Part shown: positions 60,606 to 64,000 of the stretch, piece by piece
How the letters are laid out: each line of letters opens with the position of its first letter
How positions within the stretch are numbered: position 1 is the first letter of the stretch
Assembly (NCBI GenBank): GCA_964384805.1
Contig: CAYLLO010000003.1
Location: forward strand, 1-64,000
DNA from: HGM10611 sp964384805
Lineage (GTDB): Bacteria > Bacillota_I > Bacilli_A > ML615J-28 > CAG-313
Reading direction: 5' to 3'
Length of the DNA: 64,000 bases
The notes under the pieces: generated by a model
Seen by the model: the letters and a program-made list of their open reading frames with translations, nothing else
The model's database searches: none
Told to the model about the DNA's origin: nothing
Program-made: the position numbers and the translations under genes

Positions 60606-61562
60606 TCATGTAATACTTTGACTAGCTAAACCATAGCCTATAACTTGACCTAAAATAGCAGTTGCACCCAAACCTGGTAAGTTAGTTACAGGAGATGTTC
60701 CAGTTACCTTATAGGCTTTTCCATAAGCAGCAGCTCCTAAAATTATCTTATTTTTATCAAGTCCTCGCGAAGTATAATACAATACTCCATAATTACAACA
60801 AAACTTATAACTATAACTATTACTAGGCTGATATATATGAGTTAAATGAGAAGCATTGGAAGTTTTATTTAAATCATAACTCATCATATTAACATAATCA
60901 CAATATTCATTAATAGTTTCATAATCAAAACGATCGGTTCCCCAATATGTTGGAGGGGTAGCAACAGATAAAATATAATTACTACCATTTTCACTTTGTA
61001 ATTCGTTAAAACTTTCACGAAGTTCTTTTAATAAACTATTTAAACTAGCAATATCAACGGATGTTGTATATTGCTCGTAACCTGATTGACTTGACAATAT
61101 TCCTGGAAATTCCCAATCTACATCTATTCCATCAAAATTATAAGTAGTTATTAAATTCAAAATATTATTAACAAATTGGGTTCTAGTAGTCTTTTTATTA
61201 CAAAGTTTGACCATCGCTTGTAATGAAGTTCTATTAGCACCATCTATTACTAATAAAACCCGGATACCATAATTTTTTAGTTCCATTATTTCATCAATAT
61301 AAGTTGTATTAAGAGTTAAAGTCCCATCTTCTTGTGGTACAGCAAATGCATAATATACCATATTCATATTTTCTTTAAATTTATCAGAAAATAATGTTTG
61401 ATCATTTAAATACCTTTGACTATACTTTTTATAACTTTCTGCTGAACTTACTGCGAAATAAACAGCTTTAGGATTAGTCATTAAATCATATGTCACCGGA
61501 TTAATCACAATAGTTTTTTGAGTTGTTGTTCCATCAGCCAAAGTAGCATAAACAATTACCAT
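60606..61562 (-). CDS. GH18 (chitinase-like) catalytic fragment of the interrupted gene
   Basis: 318 codons containing most of a GH18 barrel with the complete catalytic signature FDGIDVDWEFP (DxxDxDxE) and YVNMMSYDLNK. Family activity is hydrolysis of chitin or of GlcNAc-containing peptidoglycan glycans. This frame has no ribosome site or signal peptide of its own, and the last barrel strands lie beyond the TGA, so an active enzyme would need read-through of both stops. Confidence 0.7.
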   Translation of the reverse strand: MVIVYATLADGTTTQKTIVINPVTYDLMTNPKAVYFAVSSAESYKKYSQRYLNDQTLFSDKFKENMNMVYYAFAVPQEDGTLTLNTTYIDEIMELKNYGIRVLLVIDGANRTSLQAMVKLCNKKTTRTQFVNNILNLITTYNFDGIDVDWEFPGILSSQSGYEQYTTSVDIASLNSLLKELRESFNELQSENGSNYILSVATPPTYWGTDRFDYETINEYCDYVNMMSYDLNKTSNASHLTHIYQPSNSYSYKFCCNYGVLYYTSRGLDKNKIILGAAAYGKAYKVTGTSPVTNLPGLGATAILGQVIGYGLASQSIT

Positions 61563-61577
61563 TTGTTTTTGATGAGT

Positions 61578-63530
61578 TTAATATCGACGATTAGTATATC
61601 CTTGATTATTTTCAATAGTATACAATTTATCATTGCTTGAGGTATAAGTTACCTTAAATCCTTCAAACATAGTTGGTAATTCATCAATCGTATCTGATGA
61701 TACAACATCACTAATATAATCTAAAGCATCAACTATTATTATTTTTTCCCATTTCGCATAAAGAATGATATCTCGTGTAGGAATAAAGCTAACATAATCA
61801 TCACCACTAAAGTTAGGATTATCATACCAACCTAAAAAAGTATATCCTTTTTTAGTGGGAATTGGTAATTGACATTTTTCATCGTTACTAATTAATGAAT
61901 TATATTTCAAAGTTTCATCACTATCATCAACTAAATAAAGATTGTAAAGATTATCATTTTCTTTAAAAGTTATTATAAAAACATTTTCACCATTACTATA
62001 GTTAGATGGTTTTTGTGGAAACACTACTACATCTCCAATTTGGATATTTAACTCTACAAGAGCTTGATAATCATTATTATAATCATCATTCCATGCTAAA
62101 ATTAAGTAATCATAGTCACTTTGAAGTGGTTGTCCACTTTCTAAAATACTTGTAACAATATATTCATTATTTTGATATTTAATTCCTACTTTATACCAAT
62201 ACCGAGAAGTCCCAACTTCTACACCTGATTTATATAAGCGAATCCCATAATATTTTTCCATAGTCGATGTTGCATCTTGAGAATTAACCCCTACTACATT
62301 AACACTACCTTTAATAGATGGTTCTTTTTGCCATAAAACAAATATTTTAGTATCTTCACCAATGGCATTCCAAAAATCAAATGTTGTTCCATCTTCCTTA
62401 ACAATATCAACAACTTGATATCCTTCTTTTTCCAAATTTAATTTAGAAACTCTAGTTCCAGATGAAACGTAGCATTCAATAATTTCATTTCCATTATAAT
62501 ATTCTACTAAATAGTTAATTCTCTCCCATTTAGCCGTTACTTTAGCGTTACTAGTGACTTTTGTGACTTGATGTCCATTTTCATCATACCAACCTAAAAA
62601 ATTGTAATGCATTCTCGATATTTTAGGTAAAACAACTGGTGTTGTACTTTCTTTTAATAAATCAACTTCTCCTACTCCTGGAATATTATCCAACATATAA
62701 TATACTCGCGGTGATTTTTCTTTTGTAAACCAAGGATATGTATCAGTTAAATTACTTGAAGTAAAATAGAAAAACTTACATGTATCTACTAAAGAGGCCC
62801 ATGCACTAGCAAAGAAATCATTACCATTATTGGTTGCAGTCGTATAACCTTCATCAGTACGCCAGTATGCAAAAAAGACTTCTAAGTGTTCAATCACATC
62901 TTTAAATTTATTATTTCGATAACAATAACCAATAAAAGTATCTATTGGTTGTTCATCAATAGTTCCACCTATATCAACACTTAAGTAATATTTAGAAAAA
63001 GCATCAGCTACGCCATAGAAAGCATCAAAATTGTTGAAATTCCAGTTTGAACAGGCATTTATAAAATCACTATCGTTATTTATATTATAGCTATTTAAAT
63101 CACAATCCGTATGCTCTATTAAAAAATTATAAAATTCCGTAAAATAAGCAACATATAAATCATTCTTAGTATCAAATTGTTCATATCCTAAATCATAACT
63201 AATTTGATATTCAGGAACTTCAATTTGTGAATTATTTATTGGATAATCATCTGGAAAATAGGTATACATTAATAAATAAATAACATCATTTGTATTTACT
63301 TTCCCATCATCTGTATAATCACAATTTTGAGTTATTTGATAAGAATTAGGAAAATAGGTATGCATTAATAAATAAATAACATCACTTGTATCTACGATAT
63401 TATCATTATTTAAATCACCTAAAACAACCCTTTCATCATCTTCCTTTGCTTTAACAATACTTAAATTGAAACTAATTGCATATGTAAACATTACTATAAA
63501 TAGGGTTATGATAACTATTAGTTTTTTCAT
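61578..63530 (-). CDS. N-terminal part of the interrupted GH18 gene: signal, dockerin pair, InlB repeats
   Basis: 650 codons that could still be translated and exported. They comprise a signal peptide (LIVIITLFIVMFTYAISFNL), a dockerin pair (GDLNNDNIVDTSDVIYLLMH, then CDYTDDGKVNTNDVIYLLMY) and InlB-type repeats (YNFLGWYDENG, GYTFLGWYDNPNFSG). The frame ends inside an atrophied Ig-like domain at the TAA. Without the catalytic part it could only act in binding. The dockerins are close in sequence to those of the amidase protein upstream of it in the window. Confidence 0.7.
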   Translation of the reverse strand: MKKLIVIITLFIVMFTYAISFNLSIVKAKEDDERVVLGDLNNDNIVDTSDVIYLLMHTYFPNSYQITQNCDYTDDGKVNTNDVIYLLMYTYFPDDYPINNSQIEVPEYQISYDLGYEQFDTKNDLYVAYFTEFYNFLIEHTDCDLNSYNINNDSDFINACSNWNFNNFDAFYGVADAFSKYYLSVDIGGTIDEQPIDTFIGYCYRNNKFKDVIEHLEVFFAYWRTDEGYTTATNNGNDFFASAWASLVDTCKFFYFTSSNLTDTYPWFTKEKSPRVYYMLDNIPGVGEVDLLKESTTPVVLPKISRMHYNFLGWYDENGHQVTKVTSNAKVTAKWERINYLVEYYNGNEIIECYVSSGTRVSKLNLEKEGYQVVDIVKEDGTTFDFWNAIGEDTKIFVLWQKEPSIKGSVNVVGVNSQDATSTMEKYYGIRLYKSGVEVGTSRYWYKVGIKYQNNEYIVTSILESGQPLQSDYDYLILAWNDDYNNDYQALVELNIQIGDVVVFPQKPSNYSNGENVFIITFKENDNLYNLYLVDDSDETLKYNSLISNDEKCQLPIPTKKGYTFLGWYDNPNFSGDDYVSFIPTRDIILYAKWEKIIIVDALDYISDVVSSDTIDELPTMFEGFKVTYTSSNDKLYTIENNQGYTNRRY

Positions 63531-63635
63531 AGGAAAGCTCCTCTATCTTTGTATTATTGTATTTTATCATATTTTGTTTTTTATTAATGAAATTTTTCTT
63601 AAATTAAATCAGTTTTTTAGAAATTATTCTTTTTA

Positions 63636-64000
63636 TTACTTAAGAAGTATTTTAATAATCCTACATTGCAGTCTTATTGGTAAAATATTGAGCAATATTA
63701 ACCCCAAATTGTAATTAATTTTATAAACAATTTTCGGATGTTTTTTTGTGGTAGCTTTAAAAATTAATTTAGCTAATTTTTCAGGTTTCTCGGTTTTTCC
63801 CATAAATTTAAGCGTTAGTTTTAAAAAATTATGAGCTTGTTTTTGAAACAGAACAGTCTTTTGAGCTAATTTTTCAGTATTGTTTAAAGATCCCTTGCTT
63901 AAAGGTGTTTCTATCGCTCCTGGTCTTATCGTAATGACTTTTTGTCCTAATAAATTTAACTCTTGTCTTAAAGCTTGTGAATAAACATCAAGTGCTGTTT
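63636..64000 (-). CDS. Short-chain dehydrogenase/reductase, partial (5' end off the window)
   Basis: About 120 C-terminal codons. The text ALDVYSQALRQELNLLGQKV followed by ITIRPGAIETPLSKGSL is the substrate-loop region of classical SDR enzymes, after the catalytic Tyr-x3-Lys, which lies outside the window to the right. A hydrophobic Cys-containing tail (LGLILLNILPIRLQCRIIKI) may bind the membrane. The substrate cannot be guessed. Stop TAA at 63638-63636. Confidence 0.82.
   Translation of the reverse strand, partial: TALDVYSQALRQELNLLGQKVITIRPGAIETPLSKGSLNNTEKLAQKTVLFQKQAHNFLKLTLKFMGKTEKPEKLAKLIFKATTKKHPKIVYKINYNLGLILLNILPIRLQCRIIKILLK

Larger units (their letters stand above)
60339..63530 (-). 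pseudogene. Dockerin / InlB-repeat / GH18 glycosidase gene with two in-frame stop codons
   Basis: Read in one frame, 63530-60339 encodes 1063 residues plus stop, broken only by TAA at 61580-61578 and TGA at 60608-60606. No frameshift is present. Before the TAA are the signal peptide, dockerin pair and InlB repeats. Across it runs an atrophied Ig-like domain (GYTNRRY-stop-THQKQ). After it comes the GH18 barrel with its catalytic motif. Beyond the TGA, the last barrel strands (ITYDSILSVTEKCKYAANEG, then MGIMVWAYGED) end at a normal TAA before a terminator. The TGA sits where SIT-W-NSG would fit Trp. Both stops can come from single G:C to A:T changes (CAA to TAA, TGG to TGA). Confidence 0.82.

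Noticed and set aside
60606..60608. TGA read as tryptophan (alternative genetic code)
   Set aside because: The TGA in the GH18 gene sits where Trp fits, and several genes ending in TGA have TAA or TAG soon after. However polC, the amidase and all other long frames contain Trp only as TGG and no internal TGA, and the same GH18 gene also has an in-frame TAA. A standard code with a decaying gene is simpler.

Overview
The window is AT-rich DNA from a low-GC, endospore-forming Firmicute. The evidence is the Gram-positive replicative polymerase PolC, Spo0A, SpoIVB, a SpoIIIAH-like protein, SpoVB, a T-box leader and AGGAGG ribosome sites. Secreted dockerin proteins with InlB-type repeats suggest a gut Erysipelotrichia-like lineage, but that placement is inferred. 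The genetic code looks standard: the long reading frames contain no internal TGA, and TGA is a rare stop.

Layout. 1-7770: partial gap, a YccA-type membrane protein, polC and a C39-like lipoprotein. 7816-15434: tRNA-Cys, then a minus-strand run of apt, rel, dtd, an unrecognised signalling-like protein, a DUF1189-like membrane protein, spoIIIAH-like and an rluA-type gene. 15578-18119: spoVB, a DUF421 gene and a TIGR04086 gene. 18327-22484: a NadC-fold protein without its active site, a zinc-ribbon/SPFH pair and dinB. 22692-23705: a small membrane protein, then a decayed group II intron containing an IS21 istB scrap, lying just behind the spo0A terminator. 23706-31403: spo0A, spoIVB, recN, dxs, xseB, xseA and nusB. 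31539-35264: a small protein, trmL, a MATE exporter and a 5'-nucleotidase lipoprotein.

After tRNA-Leu (35615-35700) comes a patch that looks acquired (about 35870-38600). It holds a CsoR-type repressor with its operator and a DMT transporter, four GGGGTGTCG repeats, an ISL3 transposase scrap, a GC-rich structured stretch and a Nudix gene. The core resumes with rluD, lspA, a membrane protein, a YlbL-type protease, dCMP deaminase, a Cys-rich mini-protein, aspS and hisS (under a very short T-box), then argS, an untranslated RNA, an AGCS symporter, a BadF-type kinase, a GH4 glycosidase, metK and a third rluA-type gene. On the plus strand follow an orphan transposase-derived HTH protein and ispG.

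The right end (55651-64000) has a ferritin-like protein, a 1241-residue secreted dockerin/N-acetylmuramoyl-L-alanine amidase, and a matching dockerin/GH18 gene cut by two in-frame stops. It ends in a partial short-chain dehydrogenase. Together the dockerin proteins and the GH4/sugar-kinase pair suggest use of cell-wall or chitin-type glycans. dxs and ispG belong to the MEP isoprenoid pathway.
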